A DNA stretch of 64,000 nt, from the NCBI GenBank assembly GCA_947627185.1, contig CANQVF010000003.1, forward strand, positions 1 through 64,000. Direction: 5' to 3'. The DNA comes from an uncultured Clostridia bacterium. Lineage in GTDB: Bacteria; Bacillota; Clostridia; TANB77; CAG-508. The notes beneath the pieces are model-generated. The model made no database searches. It was not told the DNA's origin and saw only the letters and a list, made by a program, of their open reading frames with translations. This document shows, piece by piece, positions 39,710-49,238 of the stretch. Numbering within the stretch: position 1 is the stretch's first letter; the number at the start of each line of letters is the position of its first letter. The position numbers and the translations under genes were made by a program.

Positions 39710-40984
39710 ATGTTTATATTATCTAATGTAATAGCACTTTTTTATTTTATTGGAGCAACATTTATATCTATTAATTGGATAAATGATTTAACTTCTATAT
39801 TTGGAATCTTTTTTGCAATCTATATGGTTACTTTTGTTGCACTAGTACCAGGATTTAATTATATGTTTGTAATTACGAGTTTGTTTTTTAATAAAAGAAA
39901 GAAAAAAGAACTTAAAGTAAAAGAAAAAGATGTAACTATTTTAATACCAATGTATAATTCAGAAAAAGTTATAAAGGAAACAATTGAAGCAATTAAAAAA
40001 CAGAAATATAATGGAAGAATTTATGTAAAAATTATAGATGATGGTTCAAAAGATAATTCTTTAAGAGAATTAGAAAAATTAAACTTAGATTACAAAATAA
40101 AAATATTAGAACAAAAGCATAGCGGAAAAGCTCATTGTTTAAATAATGCATTGAAAGAAGTAGATACAGAATATGTTATAACAGTTGATGATGATACAGT
40201 ATTACATCCATTAGCTGTTAAAAATATAGTTAAGAAAATGGAAAATTCAAGCGATAAAACAGTGGCTGTTGCAGGATGTTTGTTTGTTAAAAATGGTAAA
40301 AAAAGTTTAATTACAAGATTACAAGAATATGATTATTCTTTAGGAATTTTTGGAATAAAATTAGTACAAGGCGGATATAATTCTACATTAGTTACACAAG
40401 GTGCTTTTAGTATATATAAAACTAAAATATTAAAAGAAATTAAAGGCTGGAATGAATGTGTTGGAGAAGATATTGTTCTAACATGGAAACTCTTAAGCTT
40501 AGGATATGAAACAAATTTTGCACCAGATGCAGTAGGATTTACTAAAGTACCAGAAACTTTAGAAGATTTAGCAAAACAAAGAAAAAGATGGGCAAGAGGT
40601 ATGATAGAAGCTTTTAAAAGAGTAAAAGTAATGCATTCAGAAAATATAAATCTTAAAGCCAAATTACTAATGTGTGAAGATATATTTTTTCCCTTTATAG
40701 ATTTTGCAATTTTAGTTTTTATACCACTTGGATTAATAGAATTATTTCTTGGAAAACCAATATTAATAAGTGTTATGACAATATTGGTAATCCCATTTGG
40801 AATGCTACAAGACTTAGTTGTGGAAATAAAAAGAAGAAACATCATGAAAAAATTAAATTTAAAAATAGAAAAAAGAAGTGCACTTGCATTTTTATTTTAT
40901 ACTTTTATATATTCATTTCTATTAGCACCTTTTTGTTTAAGCGGTTATTTTTCAGAAATATTAAATACTGAAAAAAAATGGTAA
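39710..40984 (+). CDS. Membrane GT2-family processive glycosyltransferase
   Basis: 'VTILIPMYNSEKVIKETIEAIKKQ', 'VDDDTVL', 'GEDIVLTWKLLSLG', 'QRKRWARGM' (QxxRW), flanking TM helices. Confidence 0.85.
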   Translation: MFILSNVIALFYFIGATFISINWINDLTSIFGIFFAIYMVTFVALVPGFNYMFVITSLFFNKRKKKELKVKEKDVTILIPMYNSEKVIKETIEAIKKQKYNGRIYVKIIDDGSKDNSLRELEKLNLDYKIKILEQKHSGKAHCLNNALKEVDTEYVITVDDDTVLHPLAVKNIVKKMENSSDKTVAVAGCLFVKNGKKSLITRLQEYDYSLGIFGIKLVQGGYNSTLVTQGAFSIYKTKILKEIKGWNECVGEDIVLTWKLLSLGYETNFAPDAVGFTKVPETLEDLAKQRKRWARGMIEAFKRVKVMHSENINLKAKLLMCEDIFFPFIDFAILVFIPLGLIELFLGKPILISVMTILVIPFGMLQDLVVEIKRRNIMKKLNLKIEKRSALAFLFYTFIYSFLLAPFCLSGYFSEILNTEKKW

Positions 40985-40988
40985 ATAA

Positions 40989-41044
40989 GAATACATTTTT
41001 GCTTAAAAATAATATAAAATGATTTAAGCAAAAATGTATTTTTT
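40989..41044 (+). terminator. Rho-independent terminator
   Basis: AATACATTTTTGCTTAAA...TTTAAGCAAAAATGTATTTTTTTT. Confidence 0.85.
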
Positions 41045-41149
41045 TTAAAATAAATGGAACTTTTTTAATGTTTTTAATGACTATAATATAAAGAAAGTTT
41101 AAAATTACGGCCATAAATATATTGTAATTTGATAAGAAGGAGGTTTAAA

Positions 41150-41278
41150 TTGGAAGAAAAAACAGAAGAAAATTTTAAAGAAATATATGAAAATACTTAT
41201 CAAATGCTTTTAAAATTTGTTGTAATTAATTGTTATAATTTTGATGATGTAAATAAAAAAGAATTACAAAAATTTTAG
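41150..41278 (+). pseudogene. Short ORF resembling the N-terminus of an ECF sigma-70 factor (truncated remnant)
   Basis: AGGAGG RBS + TTG; MEEKTEENFKEIYENTYQMLLKFVVINCYNFDDVNKKELQKF* (about 42 aa), resembling sigma-70 region 2 start, immediately followed by a terminator (41278-41312). Confidence 0.4.
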
Positions 41279-41375
41279 AAAAAAAGAGTGAAAGAAATTT
41301 CGCTCTTTTTTTGCTATGATAAAAAATTATTTAAATACTTAGAATTAATTTTATTTAGCTTTTGAGTGTTTTTGA

Positions 41376-41404
41376 TTGACAATAAACCTTTGCCGTGCTA
41401 TTAT
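41376..41404 (+). promoter_or_regulatory. Predicted promoter upstream of the yhcG-like gene
   Basis: TTGACA-N17-TATTAT. Confidence 0.5.
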
Positions 41405-41450
41405 AATTCAAATTTTATAGTTTTATTTTTAAAACTAAATTTAAATCTAA

Positions 41451-41498
41451 AAAATTAAAATTTTTATCTTATGACATATCGTCAAAATTTTCAAAAAA
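41451..41498 (+). repeat. Direct repeat, left copy (flanks yhcG-like gene)
   Basis: aaaattaaaatttttatcttatgacatatcgtcaaaattttcaaaaaa. Confidence 0.85.
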
Positions 41499-41540
41499 AA
41501 AACAAAAAAATACATAAGAAGGAGGAATGCAAAATAAAAA

Positions 41541-42596
41541 ATGCAAAATTTTAATAGTATAAATATTGATAATTTGTATAATAGAATAGCGAATTTAATT
41601 GAAAATGCGAAAAAGAATGTAGCGATAAAAGTAAATAATGAAATTACACTTTTATATTGGAGCATAGGTAAAGATATAACTGAAAATGTACTTAATAATC
41701 AAAAAGCAAAGTATGGAAAATCAGTAATAAAAAAATTAAGTAAAAGATTAGTTGTTGAATATGGCAAAGGTTATGGAGAAAGAAATATATTTAGAATGTT
41801 AAAATTTTATGATTATTTCCCCAATTTTGAAATTTTGTCGACACTGTCGACAAAATTGAGTTGGTCACATTTTGTTGAAATACTTCAGATACAAGATAAA
41901 CTGAAGAGAGAATTTTACGTTACAATGTGTGCTAATGAACTTTGGAGTGTAAGAACTTTAAGAGAAAGAATAGATTCTGCATTATTCGAAAGAACAATAA
42001 TATCAAAAAAACCAGAACAAACAATCATAAATGATTTACAATTGTTAAATAGAGAAAGTAGGATGTCTACTAATCTTTTTTTCAGAGATCCATATATATT
42101 AGATTTTCTGGATTTAAAAGATACATATAGTGAAAAAGACTTGGAAAACGCAATCCTTAGTGAACTAGAAAGATTTATATTAGAAATGGGAAATGATTTT
42201 GCTTTTATTGCAAGACAGAAAAGAATAACAATAAATGGAGAAGACTATTATATAGATTTATTGTTTTATCATAGAAAAATGAGAAGACTAGTTGTGATTG
42301 AATTGAAACTAAATAAATTTATACCAGAATATAAAGGACAAGCTGAACTGTATTTAAAATGGCTTGATAAATATGAAAAAATAGCAGGAGAAGAATCACC
42401 AATAGCAATTATATTATGTGCTAGCAAAAATGATATGCTGACTGAGTTATTGGAACTAGATAACAGTGGAATACATGTAGCACAATATTTAACAAAGTAT
42501 GTATCAAAAGAAATATGGAATCAAAAATTCATAAATATTATAGAAAAAGCTAAAATTCAATTAGAACAAAGAAAAAATGATGGAGACAAAAAATAG
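41541..42596 (+). CDS. YhcG/DUF1016-family PD-(D/E)XK nuclease
   Basis: N-terminal 'IKVNNEITLLYWSIGKDI...YGKSVIKKLSKRLVVEYGKGYGERNIFRM', C-terminal 'FYIDLLFYHRKMRRLVVIELKLNKFIPEYKGQAELYLKWLDKYEK'-type nuclease core. Confidence 0.88.
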   Translation: MQNFNSINIDNLYNRIANLIENAKKNVAIKVNNEITLLYWSIGKDITENVLNNQKAKYGKSVIKKLSKRLVVEYGKGYGERNIFRMLKFYDYFPNFEILSTLSTKLSWSHFVEILQIQDKLKREFYVTMCANELWSVRTLRERIDSALFERTIISKKPEQTIINDLQLLNRESRMSTNLFFRDPYILDFLDLKDTYSEKDLENAILSELERFILEMGNDFAFIARQKRITINGEDYYIDLLFYHRKMRRLVVIELKLNKFIPEYKGQAELYLKWLDKYEKIAGEESPIAIILCASKNDMLTELLELDNSGIHVAQYLTKYVSKEIWNQKFINIIEKAKIQLEQRKNDGDKK

Positions 42597-42619
42597 TTTA
42601 AATTTATTAATTAATTTAT

Positions 42620-42667
42620 AAAATTAAAACTTTTATCTTATGACATATCGTCAAAGTTTTCAAAAAA
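42620..42667 (+). repeat. Direct repeat, right copy
   Basis: aaaattaaaacttttatcttatgacatatcgtcaaagttttcaaaaaa; two differences from the left copy. Confidence 0.85.
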
Positions 42668-42675
42668 CACAAAAC

Positions 42676-42776
42676 ACATAACTAAAATAGCTAAAACTAT
42701 GCTTGAAGCAGGAGAAAAAATAGAAAACATCATGAAAATAACAGGGCTTACCAAAGAAGAAATAGAAGAAATTTAA
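42676..42776 (+). pseudogene. C-terminal remnant of an Rpn/PD-(D/E)XK recombinase-like transposase
   Basis: Open frame ...KIAKTMLEAGEKIENIMKITGLTKEEIEEI* matches the typical Rpn-family C-terminus 'IAKKMLEKG..IE.I..ITGLTKEEIE.L'; no N-terminus present. Confidence 0.6.
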
Positions 42777-42936
42777 ATTTAGAAATAATAAAAATAAAAC
42801 TATAAGATTATTTATTAATATGTTGTAATTCAATTAACAAATGATATAATAATAATATCTAAAAAAATTATGCTGTTTTTGATTATGATATTATTTAGAA
42901 GGAGAAATATGCTTTTAAAAGCATATAAAGAAAGTT

Positions 42937-44115
42937 ATGAATTATCGAACAGATAAATATGGTAATAAAATTTCAATTTTAGGTTTTGGTTGTATGAGAT
43001 TTACTCAAAATGGTGGAAAAATAAATATTGAAAAGGCTGAAAAAGAAATCATGGAAGCTTACAATTCAGGTGTTAATTATTACGATACAGCTTATGTTTA
43101 TTCTGGCAGTGAATCAGCTTTAGGAGAAATTTTAGAGAAAAATAATATTAGAGATAAAGTGAATATAGCAACTAAACTTCCACATTATTTAATAAAAAAA
43201 TCTGATAGTATAGAAAAATATTTTTCTGAGCAATTAAAAAGACTTCGCACAACTTATATAGATTATTATTTAATGCATATGTTAACAGATGTGAAAACTT
43301 GGGAAAAACTTAAAAACTTGGGAATTGTAGAATGGATAGAAGATAAAAAGAAAAGTGGAGAAATAAAACAAATAGGTTTTTCTTATCATGGAAATTCAGA
43401 AATGTTTTGCCAGTTGTTAGATGCTTATGATTGGGATTTCTGTCAAATTCAATATAATTATTTAGATGAGAATTCTCAAGCGGGTAGAAAAGGATTAAAT
43501 TATGCAAATTCCAAAAATATACCTGTTATCATTATGGAACCATTAAGAGGTGGTAAATTAGTAAATGGATTGCCTAACGAGGCCAAAAAAGCTTTTGAAA
43601 ATTATCCAATAAAACGTAGTCCAGCGGAATGGGCTTTTAGATGGTTATGGAATCAACCAGAAGTAACTTGTGTGTTATCTGGAATGAATTCGATAGAAAT
43701 GGTAAAAGAGAATGTAAAAACAGCATCAGAAGTGCAAATAGGAGAATTTAAAGAAGAAGAAAATAATCTTTTAAAAAAAGTTATAGATGCAATAAATTTG
43801 AAAATGAAAGTTGGATGTACTGGTTGTAGATATTGTATGCCTTGTCCTAAAAATGTAGATATACCAGGTACTTTTGCAGCATATAATAGAATATATTCGG
43901 ATGGAAAAATGCCTGCAATGATGGAATATTTTATGTGCACAGGAATGAGAAAAGACTCTTCTTCTGCATCTAATTGTGTAGAATGTGGAAAATGCGAAGG
44001 ACATTGCCCACAACACATCGAAATTAGAAAAGAATTGAAAAAGGCTAGAAAAGAGTTGGAAACACCTTTATATAAAATTGCAAGAAAAATAGTTCAAATA
44101 TTTAAGATATATTAA
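42937..44115 (+). CDS. Aldo/keto reductase with C-terminal ferredoxin-like [4Fe-4S] domain
   Basis: 'MNYRTDKYGNKISILGFGCMRF', 'YDTAYVYSGSESALGEIL', 'CTGCRYCMPCPKNVDIP', 'CVECGKCEGHCPQHI'. Confidence 0.9.
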   Translation: MNYRTDKYGNKISILGFGCMRFTQNGGKINIEKAEKEIMEAYNSGVNYYDTAYVYSGSESALGEILEKNNIRDKVNIATKLPHYLIKKSDSIEKYFSEQLKRLRTTYIDYYLMHMLTDVKTWEKLKNLGIVEWIEDKKKSGEIKQIGFSYHGNSEMFCQLLDAYDWDFCQIQYNYLDENSQAGRKGLNYANSKNIPVIIMEPLRGGKLVNGLPNEAKKAFENYPIKRSPAEWAFRWLWNQPEVTCVLSGMNSIEMVKENVKTASEVQIGEFKEEENNLLKKVIDAINLKMKVGCTGCRYCMPCPKNVDIPGTFAAYNRIYSDGKMPAMMEYFMCTGMRKDSSSASNCVECGKCEGHCPQHIEIRKELKKARKELETPLYKIARKIVQIFKIY

Positions 44116-44221
44116 AATTTATTATAGTTAATGTGAAACATAAAAATATAATCAATATTATATTGTAAATTAAATTTTATATAGATATAATTTTATTATA
44201 AATATTATTATGGAGATACTT

Positions 44222-45835
44222 ATGATAAATAAAAATGAAATTGATTTTTTGTTAAAAGAATTCGTTAAAGTAGAAAATAAAATTGAAGAAATAAAAGTTT
44301 TAAATAAGTTTGATAAAGCCAGTGAATATGAAAGTAGATTATCTGAAATTAGAGAAGAAGCGAAAGTAATTGTTTTAGATAATGAAAATTCATCAAAAGG
44401 TTTTGATGAAACTTCTTTAAAAGTACTTTCTGATTTAATAACATTAAGAGCCACTATTGATTATTATATTCTAAAAATAAATGATATAATAGATAACACA
44501 GAAGAAAATAAAACTGATGTACAAGCTTTAGAAAGTTTAAAAAAATCTTGGAATGATTTAGAAAATAATATTAAATTATGGAACGAATCTTCACATAATC
44601 CAATTGAGGAGATAGAACATAATAAGTATATTGGAAGAACTACTTTAGATATCATAATTAATCAGCTGAAAATTGAAGCAATAATTGACTTTTTTAAAAT
44701 ATTTAAATATTGTAAAAAAGAAATTTTAATAAATGCTATTAAGGAAACTTTATTTGATGGTGCTAAAGAAGAAACTAATGATGAAATAAGAAGACATCAA
44801 ATAACTGATTTAGCTAAGAATTTATCTGAAAAAGATTTATATGATTATAAACTTTGGCAACAGATATTAATGATAAAAAATGTAAGGTCAAGAGATGATC
44901 ATATTGAAATGCTTGGTGGTATGGGAGAAAAAGAAAAAAAATATAATATCAGCCCAAATAATAAACCTGTTGTTTCAGAAAATGATGAATTTATTGAAAG
45001 CTCAATATTAAAATCTTTACAAAAGTTCTTTATGAATATTGGAGATAAGATAAATCAATTAAATATGAAAAAAAGATGGGCAACTAGTGATGGTCCAGCT
45101 TTTGAAATAACATTAGAAAATGATAAAATAATATATTCTAAAGAATACATTGATAAAGATATAATAGAAAGAACAAAAAAACTCACAGTTGCAACAAATG
45201 AAATTACAAAATATAATTTCGAAAAAGGATATAACTGGAGTAATTTAGAAGAATTAGAATTTTTAGAGGATGAAAATATTTCAGTAGTTAGCTTAAGTTC
45301 TGATAAACCTTATAATTGTATAGGAGTAGAGACTTTTGCAAACTCTCCTAACTTAAAAAATATTTCATTTGGAAAAATAGAATTAATTGGAGAAAGAGCA
45401 TTTAAAAATTGTACAAATATTACTGAACTTGTTTTTCCTAAAAGTTTAATGAATATCGGAGAAGATGCTTTTATGGGTTGTACAAATCTTAAAAAAGTTG
45501 TTTTTTTAGGAAATTTGCAAGTATATATTTTAAAAAGACCTCAAAATATAATTAATTGTTTTAGAAAAACAAATTTAGAAGAAATTACATTTGCAAATAT
45601 TGACTTTGCATTTGATTTTGCAATAATTGATTGTCCAAATTTAAAAAGAATTTCCTTACTTAATGTACCAAATATTTCAATACCTTTTAAAAAATGTAAA
45701 TATATATTTGGAAGGCAAGAAGGAATAGTATCTTTTATTGGTGAAAATTCATTGAATTTGTGGAAAAAGAGAAATAGTACAATAAGATTTTATGAACTTA
45801 CAGAAGAAGATAAACAAAAGTATAACATAGACTAA
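44222..45835 (+). CDS. BspA-type leucine-rich repeat (LRR_5) protein
   Basis: 'VETFANSPNLKNISFGKIELIGERAFKNCTNITELVFPKSLMNIGEDAFMGCTNLKKVVF'; no signal peptide; ATG 44222 preferred over 44210 because of GGAG spacing. Confidence 0.7.
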   Translation: MINKNEIDFLLKEFVKVENKIEEIKVLNKFDKASEYESRLSEIREEAKVIVLDNENSSKGFDETSLKVLSDLITLRATIDYYILKINDIIDNTEENKTDVQALESLKKSWNDLENNIKLWNESSHNPIEEIEHNKYIGRTTLDIIINQLKIEAIIDFFKIFKYCKKEILINAIKETLFDGAKEETNDEIRRHQITDLAKNLSEKDLYDYKLWQQILMIKNVRSRDDHIEMLGGMGEKEKKYNISPNNKPVVSENDEFIESSILKSLQKFFMNIGDKINQLNMKKRWATSDGPAFEITLENDKIIYSKEYIDKDIIERTKKLTVATNEITKYNFEKGYNWSNLEELEFLEDENISVVSLSSDKPYNCIGVETFANSPNLKNISFGKIELIGERAFKNCTNITELVFPKSLMNIGEDAFMGCTNLKKVVFLGNLQVYILKRPQNIINCFRKTNLEEITFANIDFAFDFAIIDCPNLKRISLLNVPNISIPFKKCKYIFGRQEGIVSFIGENSLNLWKKRNSTIRFYELTEEDKQKYNID

Positions 45836-45922
45836 TGAAAAACGATAAAATTAAAAAATAGTTGTTTACTTAGTATAAAAAATTTTATTGTTTTTTTAAA
45901 TTAATTTAAGAGAGGGAAAAAT

Positions 45923-46594
45923 ATGAAAAAAATATCTGTTGGATTTTTAATTGGAATTACTGTTGCTTTTATTATTGGATTTGTAGGTGGAATTTTTACA
46001 GGACAATTTATGAATACAGGTGCTTTATTTAAATATAAAGATATAGCAAAATCAAACATAAAACAAACAGTAAAAAAACTAACAGGAGAAGAGGAAGAAG
46101 CATTAAAAGCCAAGGTAGAACAAGATGAAGCAGAATACGGAAATGATTATAGAGAATGCACATATATAAAAAACAAAAATCCAGATAGAATATATTTCAA
46201 ATCTGCAAATCAACCAGGATTTTTTATGTTTGAAAAAACAGAAGAAAGTTTTGCACATTTAGAAGATGTTTGTGAAGATAGAATGTCTTATTCTGTTATA
46301 GATGATTTTAATTTAAACTGCTTTTCTCCAGATTCAATAGATACAATGATGGTGTCTGAAAAAAATTATGTTGTTTTTGATTATGATAGTGAAAATTTAA
46401 ATGACACTGATATGTATTATCAAAAGCCAATAATTTTTAGCTTTTCAGAAGGCACAAGACTTTACAGATTACTTACATATTTATCTAATAGTAAAGAAAT
46501 AATTTCAAGAGAGAATTTAGGAAAAGATGAATTTGCAAGCGATACTAAAACAACAGGTTACAAATATATGAACGATGATTATTATGGAGGTTAG
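45923..46594 (+). CDS. Hypothetical membrane-anchored protein
   Basis: N-terminal TM with Gly-rich segment; no family recognised. Confidence 0.6.
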   Translation: MKKISVGFLIGITVAFIIGFVGGIFTGQFMNTGALFKYKDIAKSNIKQTVKKLTGEEEEALKAKVEQDEAEYGNDYRECTYIKNKNPDRIYFKSANQPGFFMFEKTEESFAHLEDVCEDRMSYSVIDDFNLNCFSPDSIDTMMVSEKNYVVFDYDSENLNDTDMYYQKPIIFSFSEGTRLYRLLTYLSNSKEIISRENLGKDEFASDTKTTGYKYMNDDYYGG

Positions 46595-46597
46595 GTT

Positions 46598-47047
46598 ATG
46601 AATGATTATATGAAAAAAGCTAAAGAAAATGCCGAGAATGGAATTGCAAATGGTGAAGGAGGACCTTTTGGAGCAGTAATAGTAGATAATAAAGGAAATA
46701 TTGTTGCAAATGGAAATAACAGAGTTTTAAAATATAAAGATCCAACAGCACATGCCGAAGTTGTTGCAATTAGAGAGGCTTGCAAAACTCTAAATACACA
46801 TAGCTTAGAAGGTTACACATTATATACTTCTTGCGAACCATGCCCAATGTGTTTATCTGCTATAATTTGGGCAAACATCAAATATGTGTATTATGGTTGC
46901 ACTAAAAAAGATGCAGCAGAAATAGGTTTTAGAGATGATGATATTTATGAATTTATAAAAGGAAATAATAATATGATTTCAATGAAACAATTAGATAGAG
47001 AAGATTGCATAGATGTTATGAAAAAATATAAAGGAAATATGTATTAA
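46598..47047 (+). CDS. guaD: Guanine deaminase-like cytidine/deoxycytidylate deaminase-family protein
   Basis: 'GGPFGAVIVDNKGNIVANGNN', 'DPTAHAEVVAIREAC', 'YTSCEPCPMCLSAIIWA'. Confidence 0.8.
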   Translation: MNDYMKKAKENAENGIANGEGGPFGAVIVDNKGNIVANGNNRVLKYKDPTAHAEVVAIREACKTLNTHSLEGYTLYTSCEPCPMCLSAIIWANIKYVYYGCTKKDAAEIGFRDDDIYEFIKGNNNMISMKQLDREDCIDVMKKYKGNMY

Positions 47048-47052
47048 AATAG

Positions 47053-47068
47053 ATACAACTTAGATACA
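47053..47068 (+). promoter_or_regulatory. Two ATACA(A) direct repeats 11 bp apart upstream of the response regulator
   Basis: agATACAActtagATACAttt (47053 and 47064). Confidence 0.45.
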
Positions 47069-47120
47069 TTTATGATTTATAATTATGTGCAAAATAAATT
47101 TATAATTTATAGGAAAGCAT

Positions 47121-47777
47121 ATGAATAAAATTTTAATTGTTGAAGATGAAATTGCAATTAGCGATTTAATAAAAATTGCATTGGAGAATAGAGGCTATAT
47201 GTGCCAAACTGCAAAAGATGGCGAAATAGCCTCTAATTATATTGAAAAAAATGTGTATGATTTAATATTATTAGACATAATGCTTCCAAAAGTTGATGGA
47301 TATGAGCTTTTAGATTATATTCGTAAATCATATGAAACTCCTACAATTTTTATAACAGCTAAAAGTCAAACAGAAGATAAAATAAAGGGATTAAACTTAG
47401 GTGCAGATGATTACATTACAAAACCTTTTGAGATAGAAGAATTAGTAGCTAGAGTAGAAGCTGTTTTAAGGAGATATAATAAAGGAAATGAAGAGCAAAA
47501 CTTTGGTGATGTTTCAATAAATTTTGCAAATAGAAGTGTGAAAAAATTAGGAAAAAATGTATCTCTCACACCAAAAGAATTTGACCTACTTATATTACTT
47601 ATTCAAAATAGAAATTGTGCGCTATACAGAGAAGTTATATTTGAAAAAGTTTGGGGAGAAGAATTAGAATTCGAAACAAGAACTTTAGATCTGCATATTC
47701 AGAGATTAAGAAAAAAATTGGGTTGGAAAGACAAAATAAAAACGGTTTATAAAATTGGTTATATGTTAGAAATATAA
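47121..47777 (+). CDS. OmpR/PhoB-family response regulator
   Basis: 'ILIVEDEIAISDLIKIALENRGY', 'DLILLDIMLPKVDGYELL', winged-helix 'LTPKEFDLLILLIQN...TRTLDLHIQRLRKKLG'. Confidence 0.93.
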   Translation: MNKILIVEDEIAISDLIKIALENRGYMCQTAKDGEIASNYIEKNVYDLILLDIMLPKVDGYELLDYIRKSYETPTIFITAKSQTEDKIKGLNLGADDYITKPFEIEELVARVEAVLRRYNKGNEEQNFGDVSINFANRSVKKLGKNVSLTPKEFDLLILLIQNRNCALYREVIFEKVWGEELEFETRTLDLHIQRLRKKLGWKDKIKTVYKIGYMLEI

Positions 47778-47831
47778 AAAATTAAGCTTACAAAATGACT
47801 ATATCCTAGAAAAAGAAAGGAAAAAAACAAG

Positions 47832-49238
47832 ATGAAATTTTGGAAAAAACTTGTTTTGTTTGTGATAACAGCCATATCTATAATTCTCTCTATAAGCAGA
47901 TTTTATATAGTTAAAAACAATTTTTTAAATTCATTGGAAAATTTAGTTAAACAAAATTCTAATCAAAATATTTTAGAAAGATACATGTTAGAAAATGCAA
48001 TAGTTAATATGATTGAAACAGGAGAACAAATATCAAATGAAAAAATAATTGAAAACTTAAAAAATATGTATGAACATTCAGATAATAATTCAGAGGCTAT
48101 TGCAATATATTCAGAAAAATATGAGCAAATATATTCAAACATAAAAGATATAGAGAGTTTAAATATTGAGTCAATTTTAGATGAGGAAAAAGAATATTAT
48201 TGTTTAAGAGAAGTTAAAGATAGTCACTATATGCTTTTTTCTTCACATTGGTTTATAAATAATGAAACAATTTATATAATAAATGCTTATGATGTAAATA
48301 CGATTTATGAAGAAAGAGATAGACAGCTTAGAGAAATATTAATTACAGATATTATAATTTTAGTAATTTCAAGTATAGTAATTTCAATTTTTTCCATTTT
48401 GCTTACAAAACCAATTGACAGCTTAAATAAAACAACTAAAAAAATAGCATCTGGTAATTTTAGTGAAAGGGTAAATATAAAAAGTAAAGATGAAATTGGA
48501 GAACTAGCAAATAGCTTTAACTTAATGGCAGATCAAGTTGAGAATAAAATTAATGAATTAAATTTGCAAGTAAAGCAAAAAAATGATTTCATAAATGGAT
48601 TTACACATGAATTAAAAACTCCAATGACTGCAATAGTTGGATATAGCGACCTATTAAGATTAAGAAATACAGATGAAGAAACATCTAGAAAAGCAATTAA
48701 TTATATATATTCAGAAACAAAAAGATTAGAAAAGTTATCTTTTAAACTAATGAAATTAATGTCTTTATCAAATGAAAAAATAGAACTTGAAGTATTTGAA
48801 ATTTCTGAATTTATAGAAAAAATGGTAAAAATGGAAAGTATTATTTTTAATTCTAAAATAGAGCTAAATTTAGAAAAAGCTTATGTAAAAGGAGATAAAG
48901 AATTACTAGAAGTAGTAATAAAAAATTTGTTAGAAAATAGCGATAAATCTGAGCCAAAAGATAATAAAATAGTAATAAAAGGTGAAAGAAGAGAAAATAA
49001 AAAATATAGAATTTCTGTTATAGATAAAGGATGTGGTATACCAAAAGAACATATAAATAGAGTTACAGAAGACTTTTATATGGTAGATAAAGCTAGAAGT
49101 AGGGAAAAAAGTGGAAGTGGAATAGGCTTATCATTAGTAAAAAAAATATTAAATTTGCATAATTCAGAAATTTTTATTGAAAGCGAGGAAAATATAGGAA
49201 CTACAGCATATTTTGAATTAGAGGAGGAAGCAAAATGA
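47832..49238 (+). CDS. Membrane sensor histidine kinase
   Basis: Two TMs, HAMP, 'FINGFTHELKTPMTAIVGYSDLLR', 'KNLLENSDKSEP', 'DKGCGIPKEHINRVTEDFYMVDKARSREKSGSGIGLSLVKKI'. Confidence 0.93.
   Translation: MKFWKKLVLFVITAISIILSISRFYIVKNNFLNSLENLVKQNSNQNILERYMLENAIVNMIETGEQISNEKIIENLKNMYEHSDNNSEAIAIYSEKYEQIYSNIKDIESLNIESILDEEKEYYCLREVKDSHYMLFSSHWFINNETIYIINAYDVNTIYEERDRQLREILITDIIILVISSIVISIFSILLTKPIDSLNKTTKKIASGNFSERVNIKSKDEIGELANSFNLMADQVENKINELNLQVKQKNDFINGFTHELKTPMTAIVGYSDLLRLRNTDEETSRKAINYIYSETKRLEKLSFKLMKLMSLSNEKIELEVFEISEFIEKMVKMESIIFNSKIELNLEKAYVKGDKELLEVVIKNLLENSDKSEPKDNKIVIKGERRENKKYRISVIDKGCGIPKEHINRVTEDFYMVDKARSREKSGSGIGLSLVKKILNLHNSEIFIESEENIGTTAYFELEEEAK

Noticed and set aside
43310-44018. 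Minus-strand ORFs of 65-121 aa opposite the aldo/keto reductase
   Set aside because: Antisense to a clear enzyme gene; no RBS or domain.
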